64,000 nucleotides of DNA from JAJZNI01 sp035624785 (GTDB taxonomy: Bacteria; Chloroflexota; Dormibacteria; Aeolococcales; Aeolococcaceae): NCBI GenBank assembly GCA_035624785.1, contig DASPQV010000051.1:124001-188000 (forward strand), written 5' to 3'. The notes below the pieces were generated by a model. The model was not told the origin of the DNA, did no database searches, and saw only the letters and a list, made by a program, of their open reading frames with translations. Below, piece after piece: positions 8,901-16,382 of this stretch; the first letter of the stretch is position 1, and every line of letters starts with the position of its first letter. The translations under genes were made by a program, and so were the position numbers.

Positions 8901-10647
8901 CGAGGACGAGCGCCCGGCGACCGCCGGCGAGTCCGTGGTCGTCCTGGGCAGCGGTCCGATCCGGATCGGCCAGGGCATCGAGTTCGACTACTGCAGCGTC
9001 CAGGCCGCCGAGTCGCTGCGGCGGCTGGGTGTCGCCGCGGTGATGGTCAACAGCAACCCGGAGACGGTGAGCACCGACTTCGACTGCAGCACTCGCCTCT
9101 TCTTCGAGCCCCTCGACGAGGAGGCCGCCCTCGCGGTCATCGAGGCGGAGGCGGCCAGCGGGGTGGTGGTCCAGTTCGGTGGGCAGACCGCCGTCAACCT
9201 GGCCGAGCCGCTGCACCGCCGCGGGGTGCCGATCCTGGGGACGACCGTGCAGGCCATCGACGTCGCCGAGGACCGCCGCCTCTTCGAGGCGCTGATGCGC
9301 CAGCTCGAGATTCCCCAGCCTCACGGCGCCGCCACCACCGATCCCGCCGAAGCGGTGACCATCGCCGACCGGATCGGCTACCCGGTGCTGGTGCGCCCGT
9401 CCTTTGTCCTGGGAGGCAGGGCGATGGAGGTGGTCCACGGGCGCGACCAGCTGCATCGCTACGTGGCCGCGGCGATGGCGGCGCTGCCCGAGGATGGCCG
9501 GGCCGGCGGCTCCCGAGGCACCGTGCTGGTCGACAAGTACCTCTTCGGGACCGAGGTCGACGTGGATGCGGTATCCGACGGGGAGAGAGTGGTCATCCCC
9601 GGGTTGATGGAGCATGTCGAGCGCGCCGGCGTCCACAGCGGCGATTCGATGGCCGCGTATCCGGCAGCCGGTCTCAGCGCCGAGGTGACCCGCCAGATCG
9701 TCGCCGACACGGTGGCCATCGCCAGGGCGCTGCCCGTGGTCGGCCTCTGCAACATCCAGTTCGTGGTCTGGCGGGGCCGGCCCCACGTTCTCGAGGTCAA
9801 TCCCCGTGCTTCCCGGACGGTTCCCTTCATCAGCAAGGTGACCGGGGTGCCGATGGTCGAGCTGGCCACCCGGGTGATGCGCGGAGCGATGCTCGCGGAC
9901 CTGGGCTTCGAGACCGGGCTGGTGCCGGTGCTGCCCCTGGTCGCGGTCAAGGCTCCGGTCTTCTCGACCGCCAAGCTGGCCCTCGTCGAGCCGGCGCTGG
10001 GGCCGGAGATGAAGTCGACCGGCGAGGTGATGGGCGTCGATCGCAGCCTCGGCGCGGCGGTGGAGAAGGCGTTCATGGCAGCGCTGGGGGCGGTGCCCCA
10101 GCGCGGCACCGTGCTCTGCAGCATCGCTGACTCCGACAAGGCCGAGGCGCTGCCGATCATGGCCCAGCTCAGTAGCCTGGGCTTCGAGATCCTGGCCACG
10201 GCAGGCACCGCCGCGACCCTCAACGCCGCCGGGATCAGCGCCACCGCGGTGGGCCGGATCGGCCAGAGCCGGCCCAACGTCCTCGACGTCATCCAGGAGG
10301 GCCGGGTCTCCCTGGTGGTCAACACCGTCTCGAACCTGGAGACCGACGAGCTGACCGTGGCCCTGGACGGCGGCGGTGACCAGCGCCTGGCCGCGGCCGG
10401 CCGCACCGTCAAGGATGGCTACCGCATCCGCCTCGCCGCCGAGCACCGGCGCATCCCCTGCTGCACCTCGATCGACACTGCGGGAGCCCTGGTGGAGGCG
10501 ATCCTCCGCCAGCGCCGCGGCGGGGGCGTGAACGTGGCCCCGGTCCGCGCCTACCGGCAGGGCCTCCAGGCGGCGGTGCACCCCCTGGGTGAGCCGGGCC
10601 CGGTGGCGGCGGGAGCCCCCGACCTTTCCGGAGCGGGGGCACGATGA
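5917..10647 (+). CDS. carAB: Fused carbamoyl-phosphate synthase, CarA-CarB in one chain
   Basis: One uninterrupted frame of 1576 residues carries both subunits that bacteria normally make separately. Residues 1 to about 408 are the glutaminase: CPSase small-chain domain, then a class I GATase with nucleophile Cys294 (GICLGHQ) and His380/Glu382 (YHPEG). Residues about 409-465 form an acidic linker. CarB starts near 470 (VLVIGSGPVIIGQ), its second ATP-grasp half begins near 1005 (VVLGSGPIRIGQ), and an MGS-like allosteric domain (TAGTAATLNAAGI, PNVLDVI) lies near the C terminus. It makes carbamoyl phosphate from glutamine, bicarbonate and 2 ATP. This order matches eukaryotic CPS/CAD; such a fusion is rare in bacteria. 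It overlaps pyrC by 8 and pyrK by 4 bases. Confidence 0.95.
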   Translation: MAEHAANLGASAPAGALPPGPPVAGRLALESGAVFEGWLFGAGLDPATSGEVVFNTCMTGYQEVCSDPSYAGQMVVMTHPLIGNYGVREDHAESGRVHCRALIVRELSERVGHGAAHRSLEDELRRHGVPGIRAIDTRALTRHLRERGTLRGVLACSASMSAEEQVELARRAPWVSDRDLVAEVSQTEPWTRWDEPLCAELELGLRLSGGVGRFAGARVVVVDLGLKRNQLRALLSRGAEVVVVRHDADLAAVMQHRPHGVVLSNGPGDPARLPGPVSLARDLLEQRVPILGICLGHQVLGRAAGATTSRLRFGHHGGNHPVRDEESGAVYVTSQNHEFQVDAASLPEGSGWYVSERNLNDRSVEGLRHRQFPVISVQYHPEGAPGPQDRAGVFDDFLGLCAAHAGIVVPRLASGHPSEAEIEEAVLPLDLDGEPASTSSDRDIAEAAQVLETAAGVRAEHSLGAAERPHSVLVIGSGPVIIGQAAEFDYAGTQACKALREEGVRVVLVNSNPATIMTDDASADAVYVEPLTVPVLERIIAAERPDGLLATLGGQTGLNLAVALDDAGVLERYGVRPLGTSLEAIRAAEDRERFKELLHRIGEPVPDSRTVSSVGEARAFMEEAGLPLVVRPAFTLGGTGGGLCATVDHFIEVVSNGLALSPIGQVLVERSVAGWREIEYEVMRDAAGTCITICNMENLDPMGVHTGDSIVVAPAQTLTDREHQQLRSAALRIISALGIAGGCNVQFALAPDSHEYFVIEVNPRVSRSSALASKATGYPIARLAAKIAVGRRLDEIENAVTGKTCAAFEPALDYCVVKIPRWPFDKFPEADRRLGTQMKSTGEVMAIERSFEAAFSKALRSLEQRPPAPAELRDPVLLDNPNDRRIFAVLEALRQGMPAEEVSRRSTIAIWFVDRLRALVEAEEALRRGLDDPALVRAKRAAISDRRIAGLAGVGVDEVTEARRRLGLSATFKCVDTCAAEFAAATPYYYSTVETEDERPATAGESVVVLGSGPIRIGQGIEFDYCSVQAAESLRRLGVAAVMVNSNPETVSTDFDCSTRLFFEPLDEEAALAVIEAEAASGVVVQFGGQTAVNLAEPLHRRGVPILGTTVQAIDVAEDRRLFEALMRQLEIPQPHGAATTDPAEAVTIADRIGYPVLVRPSFVLGGRAMEVVHGRDQLHRYVAAAMAALPEDGRAGGSRGTVLVDKYLFGTEVDVDAVSDGERVVIPGLMEHVERAGVHSGDSMAAYPAAGLSAEVTRQIVADTVAIARALPVVGLCNIQFVVWRGRPHVLEVNPRASRTVPFISKVTGVPMVELATRVMRGAMLADLGFETGLVPVLPLVAVKAPVFSTAKLALVEPALGPEMKSTGEVMGVDRSLGAAVEKAFMAALGAVPQRGTVLCSIADSDKAEALPIMAQLSSLGFEILATAGTAATLNAAGISATAVGRIGQSRPNVLDVIQEGRVSLVVNTVSNLETDELTVALDGGGDQRLAAAGRTVKDGYRIRLAAEHRRIPCCTSIDTAGALVEAILRQRRGGGVNVAPVRAYRQGLQAAVHPLGEPGPVAAGAPDLSGAGAR

Positions 10648-11585
10648 GCGCCGCCATCTCCGACCTGTCGCGGGTGCGGGACGAGGCGGGCGAGGTGCTC
10701 GCCGTCGAGGCCCTCGGTGGCGGGCTGGTCGAGATCGCCGCCCGCCTGCCCCACCTGGCGGCTCAGGCTCGGCCCGGCGAGTTCGCCCAGCTCCGCTGCG
10801 GCGCCGGCATCGAACCGCTGCTTCGCCGTCCCTTCAGCGTCGCCTGGACTGACGGGGAGCGATGCGGCTTCGTCCTGGAGGCGGTGGGGGTCGGCACCCG
10901 GATCCTGGTGGCGCTGCGCCCCGGCGACCCGCTCCAGGCTCTCGGCCCGCTGGGGTCCGGCTTCAGCTTCGAGCCGACGCCAGCCCGCGCCCTGGTCGTG
11001 AGCGGCGGTCTGGGCTGCGCGCCGTTCCCGCTTCTGATCCGCGAGCTGCGCCGGGGTGGCTGTCCCGAGGTGGTGGTGCTCAACGGGGCCGCCACCGCGT
11101 CACGCCTGTACCCGGCGGATAGATTCCAGCGCGGCGACCGGGGGGTGGTGGTGGCGGAGGCGACCGAGGACGGCAGCCGCGGCCACCACGGTCTGGTCAC
11201 CGACCTGGTCGCCGACCGTTGTGACGAGACCACCCTGGTGTACGGCTGCGGCCCCAACCCGATGCTGGCTGCGCTGGCCGAGGTGCTGCTCTGCGTGCCC
11301 CGGCCGCCGCTCCGGGCCGAGGTCTCCCTGGAGGCGCCGATGGGCTGCGGCTTCGGCACCTGCCTCGGCTGCGCCCTTCCCGTGGTGGCCGATCCCAGCT
11401 CGTGGGCCGGTGGCGAGCCGGCGATGGCAGACGGCGACGGCGCTGCGATCCGGTCCGGCCGCGGCTCCTCCACGGGCCGGCGGCCCGCCGCCTGGGCCCT
11501 CTGCTGCCGCCAGGGTCCGGTGATGGAGGTCTCGCGGGTGGCCTGGCCCGAGCTGCTGGCCCTGCCTCCGGCGCACATCGCATGA
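10644..11585 (+). CDS. pyrK: Dihydroorotate dehydrogenase electron-transfer subunit PyrK
   Basis: A 313-residue FAD and [2Fe-2S] protein that passes electrons from PyrD to NAD+. The FAD-binding segment RRPFSV, the VSGGLGCAP nucleotide loop and the YGCGPNPML motif are present. Iron-sulfur ligands are Cys235, Cys240 and Cys243 with Cys287 or Cys288 as the fourth. The stretch between the third and fourth ligand is about 44 residues, some 30 longer than usual, filled with Gly/Ser/Arg-rich sequence. PyrK is typically 230-290 residues, so the extra length is mainly this insert. It overlaps carAB and pyrD by 4 bases each, consistent with a PyrD-PyrK class 1B complex. Confidence 0.9.
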   Translation: MSAAISDLSRVRDEAGEVLAVEALGGGLVEIAARLPHLAAQARPGEFAQLRCGAGIEPLLRRPFSVAWTDGERCGFVLEAVGVGTRILVALRPGDPLQALGPLGSGFSFEPTPARALVVSGGLGCAPFPLLIRELRRGGCPEVVVLNGAATASRLYPADRFQRGDRGVVVAEATEDGSRGHHGLVTDLVADRCDETTLVYGCGPNPMLAALAEVLLCVPRPPLRAEVSLEAPMGCGFGTCLGCALPVVADPSSWAGGEPAMADGDGAAIRSGRGSSTGRRPAAWALCCRQGPVMEVSRVAWPELLALPPAHIA

Positions 11586-12583
11586 ACGTCTCCAGCCGTA
11601 TCAGCGCTCCCGGCCTCCCCGGCGGTGGCGCCTCCGAGCGGCCGGCCAATGCCGGGGACCCCCTGGACCCGCGCCGCTCCCCCGATCTCCGTGCCGACCT
11701 CGGCCGGGGCCTGGTCATGCCCAACCCGGTGGGTCTGGCCAGCGGCACCGCCGGTTATGGTTTCGAGCTGCGGCAGCTGATGCCCCTCGAGCGCCTCGGT
11801 GCTCTCTTCACCAAGGGAACGACGCTCCATCCCCGCGACGGCAATCCGCCCCCCCGGGTGGCCGAGGTGCGGGGCGGGATGCTCAACTCCATCGGCCTGC
11901 AGAACCCCGGGGTCGAGCACGTCGCCGCTGAATACGCGCCCCAGTTCGCGCGCTGGGCAATACCGGTGGTGGTCAACATCGCCGGCGGCAGCCTGGACGA
12001 GTACGTCCACTGCCTCGCGCACCTCGACACCGCCCCGGGCATCAGCGGCTACGAGCTCAACATCTCCTGCCCCAACATCGCCAACGGCCTCGACTTCGGG
12101 CGGAGCCCGGCGGCGGCGGGGCACCTGGTGGCGGCGGCGCGCACCCAGACGCCGCGCCACCTCATGGTCAAGCTGAGCCCCAACGTCACCGACATCGCCG
12201 CGGTGGCCCGGGCGGTCGAGGAGGCGGGCGCCGACTCCATCTCGGCGGTCAACACGTACATCGGCATGAAGGTCCACCGGGGGATCCGGGCTCCGGTCCT
12301 GCCCGGCCGCGGCACCGGGGGATTGAGCGGACCGGTGATCAAGCCGCTGGCCCTCGCCGCGGTCGCCCAGGTGCGCGCCGCGGTGCGCGTCCCGGTGGTT
12401 GGCATCGGCGGGATCATCAACGCGGACGATGCCCTGGAATTCCTGCTCGCCGGCGCGGATGCGGTGCAGGTGGGCACCGCGACCTTCGTCAACCCCACCG
12501 CCGCCCTGGAGATCCTCGAGGGCCTGGTGGAGATGGCGATCCGGCAGGGCGCCCGCAGTCTTGCCCAGCTCGGCGGGCGTTAG
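11582..12583 (+). CDS. pyrD: Dihydroorotate dehydrogenase, class 1B catalytic subunit
   Basis: Oxidises dihydroorotate to orotate using FMN, with electrons leaving through PyrK. The 333-residue chain from ATG 11582 has catalytic Cys163 in NISCPN, the class 1B hallmark, and FMN phosphate motifs (VGIGGIINADDALEFLLAGA, VQVGTATF). The frame stays open upstream to 11402, but the ATG that overlaps the pyrK stop (ATGA) gives a normal length. It is the last gene of the pyr run. pyrE and pyrF, needed to finish UMP, are not in this window. Confidence 0.93.
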   Translation: MNVSSRISAPGLPGGGASERPANAGDPLDPRRSPDLRADLGRGLVMPNPVGLASGTAGYGFELRQLMPLERLGALFTKGTTLHPRDGNPPPRVAEVRGGMLNSIGLQNPGVEHVAAEYAPQFARWAIPVVVNIAGGSLDEYVHCLAHLDTAPGISGYELNISCPNIANGLDFGRSPAAAGHLVAAARTQTPRHLMVKLSPNVTDIAAVARAVEEAGADSISAVNTYIGMKVHRGIRAPVLPGRGTGGLSGPVIKPLALAAVAQVRAAVRVPVVGIGGIINADDALEFLLAGADAVQVGTATFVNPTAALEILEGLVEMAIRQGARSLAQLGGR

Positions 12584-12599
12584 CAGCCGCTTTCCAAGG

Positions 12600-13715
12600 T
12601 CACCACTGCTGGCGGGTCGCCGGCGAGCTGGCCACCAGGTCGTAGCCGGGGTCCTCGACGGGGGCGAAGGCCGACTCGACCGCGACTCGTCCCGGTCCCT
12701 GGCAGCGCAGCCAGAGATACCGGTCACCCCACGATCGCCAGCTCCTCCAGGTGTTGGCGGGATGCTCGAAATGGAGGTGGATAGAGACCGAGAGGTCCTT
12801 GTAGAGCAACGCGGTCGGCTTGATCATGATGGTCTCGCCCGGGGCCAGCGAGCGGACGAACGAGTTTCCCTTGGCATGGAGCAGCACCAGCCCGGGTGCC
12901 TGCGCGGCACTGAAGCGGTCCAGGAACTGCCCCAGCGGATAGTGGGTCTCCCGCTCGGTCTCGTTGCCCTTGCGCTGGATGGTGGTGAACCAGATCCCGC
13001 TGGGCTCCCAGTCGTAGGCGGTCACGCCGCTGGCGATCAGCATGGTGTGCTCGCGCACCTGCACGCCGGTCCCCGGATGGATGGGCAGGGCGATGACCTC
13101 CCCGGCTGCGTCCTCGCTGAAGGCGATGTGGCCCCGACCGGTCGCCTGGCACATCACCAGTGGCATCCCGGCCAGCATCCGCTTCCAGGCCTGGCGCATG
13201 CTCATGGACTGGACGCTGACGCCGTCATCGCGCCAGAGCAGGACGTGGTGACTGAAGAAGACGGATTCGCCGCCGTCGAGGAGCACGTCGGCCACCGGCA
13301 CCACGGTGCCCTCGATCTGGCAGCGTGACTGGCCGAACTGGATGCTGGCCATGTCCCGCACCGCGGGCAGCTGGTACCAGCCGGAGGTGTCCCGGACCGC
13401 CCGCACGTCCACTGGGGCTCCGCAGGCCGGGCAGCTCAATCCGGGGCTCTGGCTGACCGTCTGGCACCAGGGACAGGTGTACGACCCCTGCCCCGGCGCC
13501 GCCGGTGCGCCGCCATTTCCCGCCGGCTGCGCCGGTCTCACCGGGGGTGCGCCGGAGGCTCCGGGAGCTCCCGGGACCCCTGGCGCGGGGGGTGGGGGCG
13601 GGGTGGTCTGGCCCCAGCCGGGTTGCGACTGGGGGTACTGGGCCGCGCCGGGTGGGGGACCCCAGCCGGGCTGCCCGGGAGGCGGAGGAGGAGGGGGCGG
13701 GAAGTTGCTTGCCAT
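12600..13715 (-). CDS. AIM24-family protein with Pro-rich N terminus and zinc ribbon
   Basis: A 371-residue protein of the AIM24/DUF124 type (beta-helical proteins of unclear molecular role). The first 75 or so residues are Pro/Gly-rich and probably disordered. A CxxC...CxxC zinc ribbon follows (CPWC and CPAC, about residues 79-97), then an AIM24-like domain with the pattern seen in its neighbour (IQFGQSRCQIEG, VFFSHHVLLW, HTMLIAS). It starts 4 bases after its upstream neighbour's stop without its own clear ribosome site, so translation is probably coupled. The two AIM24 proteins are clearly paralogous but diverged. Confidence 0.75.
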   Translation of the reverse strand: MASNFPPPPPPPPGQPGWGPPPGAAQYPQSQPGWGQTTPPPPPAPGVPGAPGASGAPPVRPAQPAGNGGAPAAPGQGSYTCPWCQTVSQSPGLSCPACGAPVDVRAVRDTSGWYQLPAVRDMASIQFGQSRCQIEGTVVPVADVLLDGGESVFFSHHVLLWRDDGVSVQSMSMRQAWKRMLAGMPLVMCQATGRGHIAFSEDAAGEVIALPIHPGTGVQVREHTMLIASGVTAYDWEPSGIWFTTIQRKGNETERETHYPLGQFLDRFSAAQAPGLVLLHAKGNSFVRSLAPGETIMIKPTALLYKDLSVSIHLHFEHPANTWRSWRSWGDRYLWLRCQGPGRVAVESAFAPVEDPGYDLVASSPATRQQW

Positions 13716-13719
13716 GGCG

Positions 13720-14532
13720 TTATTCGGTGTGGTGGTGGACGTACATCGACTGGATCCCGACCCGTCCCGGCCCGGTCATGCGCAGCATGTGCATCCCGGT
13801 GCCGCCGAAGAGCCCTGATGTCAGCTTCTGCTGCTCCACTGCCATCTGCACCGAGCTGTCCTTGAAAAGGTAGGCCCCCGGCTCGAGCAGGATCGATTGG
13901 CCGGCGGCCAGCTCCCGCTCGAAGACGTTGCCGTAGCCGTGGAGGATGAGCAGTCCCTGGTCGCCGCGGGTGGTGAAGCGGTCCATGAACATGCCGGTGC
14001 CGCCGAAGAGCGCGGTGCGCAGCCCCTGGACCTTGGTGTACGAGTACTGGATGTTGTGGGAGGCGACCAGGAAGGCATGCTCCCGGACGTCCAGCTCCCG
14101 CCCCGGCGCGAGCGGCAGCACCACCAGCTCCCCGGTGGCATCCCGGGAGAAGGCGATCCGCCCCGGCGCCGACGCGATGGTGACGATGAAGGGCATCCCG
14201 GCGATGGCCCGCTTCATGCCCCCCTGGAGGGACATGACGCTGACCGGCACCGTCTGCTCCTTCCAGAGCATCACGTGGTGCTCGAAGAAGACGGCATCCT
14301 GACCGGCCAGGGCCATCTCGGCCACCGGCACCAGCTCGCCCTCGACCTGGCAGGTCGAGCTGCCGAAGTGGATCTCGGTCATGTCGCGGAGCCGCGGCGC
14401 CTCGCGCCACCCTGAGTCGCTGACCAGGTTGCGGACGTCGAGCGGCGCTCCGCAGGTCGCGCAGCTTTGGGCGCCGACCGGGTTGTGGCTGTGGCACCAC
14501 TGGCATTCGACCCGTTGACCGACGGCTTCCAT
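13720..14532 (-). CDS. AIM24-family protein with N-terminal zinc ribbon
   Basis: A 270-residue protein with a zinc ribbon at residues 10-31 (CQWC, CATC) fused to an AIM24-like domain (about 45-265). Landmarks shared with the downstream paralogue are IHFGSSTCQVEGE, VFFEHHVMLW and EHAFLVAS. ATG 14532 is preceded by AGGAGG at a 7-base spacing; an in-frame TTG at 14538 is too close to that site. It lies between an SPFH protein gene and the second AIM24 gene, all on the reverse strand. In Bacillus, SPFH and zinc-ribbon proteins occur with PspA-type stress genes, so a membrane-stress role is a reasonable guess. Confidence 0.8.
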   Translation of the reverse strand: MEAVGQRVECQWCHSHNPVGAQSCATCGAPLDVRNLVSDSGWREAPRLRDMTEIHFGSSTCQVEGELVPVAEMALAGQDAVFFEHHVMLWKEQTVPVSVMSLQGGMKRAIAGMPFIVTIASAPGRIAFSRDATGELVVLPLAPGRELDVREHAFLVASHNIQYSYTKVQGLRTALFGGTGMFMDRFTTRGDQGLLILHGYGNVFERELAAGQSILLEPGAYLFKDSSVQMAVEQQKLTSGLFGGTGMHMLRMTGPGRVGIQSMYVHHHTE

Positions 14533-14596
14533 GGGCAATCCTCCTGGTTTTGAGTGCCGGCACCCCCCGCCGGCTCTGGAGTGTCCGGGCCGGGCG

Positions 14597-15754
14597 TCAG
14601 CTGACCGCGGGGGCGGGTGGCGGGCTGGGCGGTGCGGCCGGGCCCGGCGCCGCGCCCACCGCCTGGCCGCAGCCGGCGCAGAAACGAGCTCCCTGAGCCA
14701 GCTCGGCCCCGCAACCGGTGCAGTGGGCGGCGGTCAGTGGCGTGCCGCAGCTCGAGCAGAAGCGGCCTCCGGTGGCATTCGCGGTGTGGCACTGCGGGCA
14801 CTGGACGGTTGCCGGAGCCTGGGCTGGCGCCGGCGCCGGCTGCCCGTACCCGCCGGCGCCGCCGGGGAACCCGGGTCCCGGAGCCGGGGCCGGGCCCGCC
14901 GGGTAGGGCTGCGCCATCTGGCCCCCCAGGCCGATTCCGGCGGCCAGGAACGCGGGTGCGGTGGCCCCGCCCCCCTGGGCCATCCCCTGGCCGGCGCCCA
15001 GCGCCATCTCCCCGGCGGCGTATTGCTGGAAGGAGCCGGCCAGCCGGGAGTAGGCGGTGTCCTTGCTGAACTGCTCGAGGCGCTTCTGGGATTCGTCGTC
15101 CAGGCTGATCGTGAAGTTGCCCATCCGGGCGATGGTCAGGCCGTAGCTGGCGAGCTGCTGGTTGCCCAGCTCGATCACCGCCTTCTCGATCTCCGGGGTG
15201 TAGGCGGCGAGGCCCAGGATCGGCCAGCCGGAGCGGACGATCTGGGAGGTGACATCGGTCCTCAGCACCTTGAGCAGCTGCTCCGCCACCCAGTTGGTGA
15301 TCGCGGTGTTGTCGGTGACGTCCACCGTGCCCACCAGGTTGACCAGCAGGGAGGCGGGCTCGATCACCTTGAGGCTGTAGTCGCCGAAGACGCGGAGCGA
15401 GACGATGAGGGTGCTGACCGGGTCCTGGACGGAGTCGATCTTGCCGCCGAACCGGTTCTGGGTGAACTCGCGGTTGCCGACGAAGTAGAGCTCGGTCCGG
15501 TAGAGGTTGCCGCCGGTGAGGGCGTCGGCGAAGATGCCGAGGAACGGGATCTCGGTGGCGTCGAGCTCGTGCCGACCGGGCGGGAGGGTCCCCTTCACCT
15601 GGCCCTGGTACATGAAGACCGCGACCTCGTCGGGGGCGACGATGGCGTGGGTGAATCGCCGGATGTTCATGTCGGGCCACTTGAACACGATCTGGCCCTT
15701 GCGGTCGTCGGGGACCGCGATGTTCTCTCGGGCACCTGGGAAGAAGCCGGGCAT
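14597..15754 (-). CDS. SPFH/Band 7 protein with C-terminal double zinc ribbon
   Basis: A 385-residue protein related to the YdjI-like SPFH group. An SPFH domain spans roughly residues 30-240 (AVFMYQGQVKGTLPPGRHEL, then TISLDDESQKRLEQF), a Gly/Ala/Pro linker follows, and two zinc ribbons lie at about 311-360 (CPQC, CSSC, CTGC, CAGC). There is no signal peptide or obvious membrane helix; SPFH proteins usually assemble as oligomers at the membrane. It has a good ribosome site (GAGAGGAGCG). It probably opens a three-gene operon with the AIM24 pair, the gap to the next gene being 64 bases. All three products carry zinc ribbons, which suggests a shared partner. Confidence 0.85.
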   Translation of the reverse strand: MPGFFPGARENIAVPDDRKGQIVFKWPDMNIRRFTHAIVAPDEVAVFMYQGQVKGTLPPGRHELDATEIPFLGIFADALTGGNLYRTELYFVGNREFTQNRFGGKIDSVQDPVSTLIVSLRVFGDYSLKVIEPASLLVNLVGTVDVTDNTAITNWVAEQLLKVLRTDVTSQIVRSGWPILGLAAYTPEIEKAVIELGNQQLASYGLTIARMGNFTISLDDESQKRLEQFSKDTAYSRLAGSFQQYAAGEMALGAGQGMAQGGGATAPAFLAAGIGLGGQMAQPYPAGPAPAPGPGFPGGAGGYGQPAPAPAQAPATVQCPQCHTANATGGRFCSSCGTPLTAAHCTGCGAELAQGARFCAGCGQAVGAAPGPAAPPSPPPAPAVS

Positions 15755-15862
15755 GGATGTCGCTCCTCTCTCTACGCCGACGCTTCGATGACAGCCTTCA
15801 GTGTCCTGGATCCCAAGTCGATGCCTGCCACGATCTGCTCAGCGAACCTCGAATCCGGGACA

Positions 15863-16162
15863 CTAGCGCAACCCGAGGGCGCGCCGGACCGAGCCCACTT
15901 GGAGGAGTGACCACAACCCGGCCGCGACCACAGCCAGGCCGAAGCCACCCATGGCGATGAGGGTGCAGAGGACCACGACGGCGGGCATCCCGTGCTCCGG
16001 GCCCGCGGCGATTGCGATCATCAGTAGGATCCATCCGGCCAAGGCGGCCAGCGCCAGTGCTACCCCGATCGCGGCCAGGCCGAGGTAGACGAGCCCGGCC
16101 AGCGTGCGTTCGGCGGGGCTGGGGCGTGGCAGATTCGGCGCCGGGTTGTACCACTGAGGCAT
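15863..16162 (-). CDS. Small membrane protein of unknown function
   Basis: A 99-residue protein with two or three hydrophobic helices (about residues 24-50 and 58-88) and a short Pro-rich cytoplasmic start. I recognise no family. It precedes the SPFH-AIM24 cluster on the same strand with a 108-base gap, so it may belong to that module. The ATG has no ribosome site; a TACCCT box at 16171-16176 ends 8 bases before it, suggesting a leaderless mRNA. Confidence 0.6.
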   Translation of the reverse strand: MPQWYNPAPNLPRPSPAERTLAGLVYLGLAAIGVALALAALAGWILLMIAIAAGPEHGMPAVVVLCTLIAMGGFGLAVVAAGLWSLLQVGSVRRALGLR

Positions 16163-16271
16163 CGGTAGCCAGGGTAGCCCGTCCCGGCCCCTGCGTCAAA
16201 AGATCGGCTGTCCAACGGAAACTCGGGGCCGGGCTGAGGTTTCCCGCCCCCAACGCGCTGCGCTGTCGGTT

Positions 16272-16299
16272 CGATGCCCCCTGCACGATGCCCCCTGCA
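16272..16299. repeat. 14-bp tandem duplication at the tRNA-Lys 3' end
   Basis: CGATGCCCCCTGCA occurs at 16272-16285 and again, directly abutting, at 16286-16299. The second copy contains the last 11 bases of the tRNA-Lys gene plus 3 flanking bases. Duplications of tRNA 3' ends are what site-specific integration produces, but a copy this short and adjacent may equally be polymerase slippage. No integrase is nearby. Confidence 0.7.
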
Positions 16300-16359
16300 G
16301 GAATCGAACCCGCATCAACCGGTTAAAAGCCGGCTGCTCTGCCGTTGAGCTAAGGGGGC
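16289..16359 (-). tRNA. tRNA-Lys (TTT anticodon)
   Basis: The reverse strand folds into a complete 71-base cloverleaf: acceptor GCCCCCT with AGGGGGC, D arm GCTC/GAGC, anticodon arm GCCGG/CCGGT with loop CTTTTAA, and T arm GCGGG/CCTGC with loop TTCGATT. The anticodon TTT reads lysine codons. The 3' CCA is not encoded. The 5' end lies only 23 bases from the divergent plsC-like start. Confidence 0.95.
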
Positions 16360-16382
16360 CCGGAAATCGCCATTATGGCGGC

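Noticed and set aside
8218..10581. Long reverse-strand frame opposite the carB part (about 790 codons)
   Set aside because: Shadow of CarB; low-complexity His/Asp/Arg-rich translation with no motifs.
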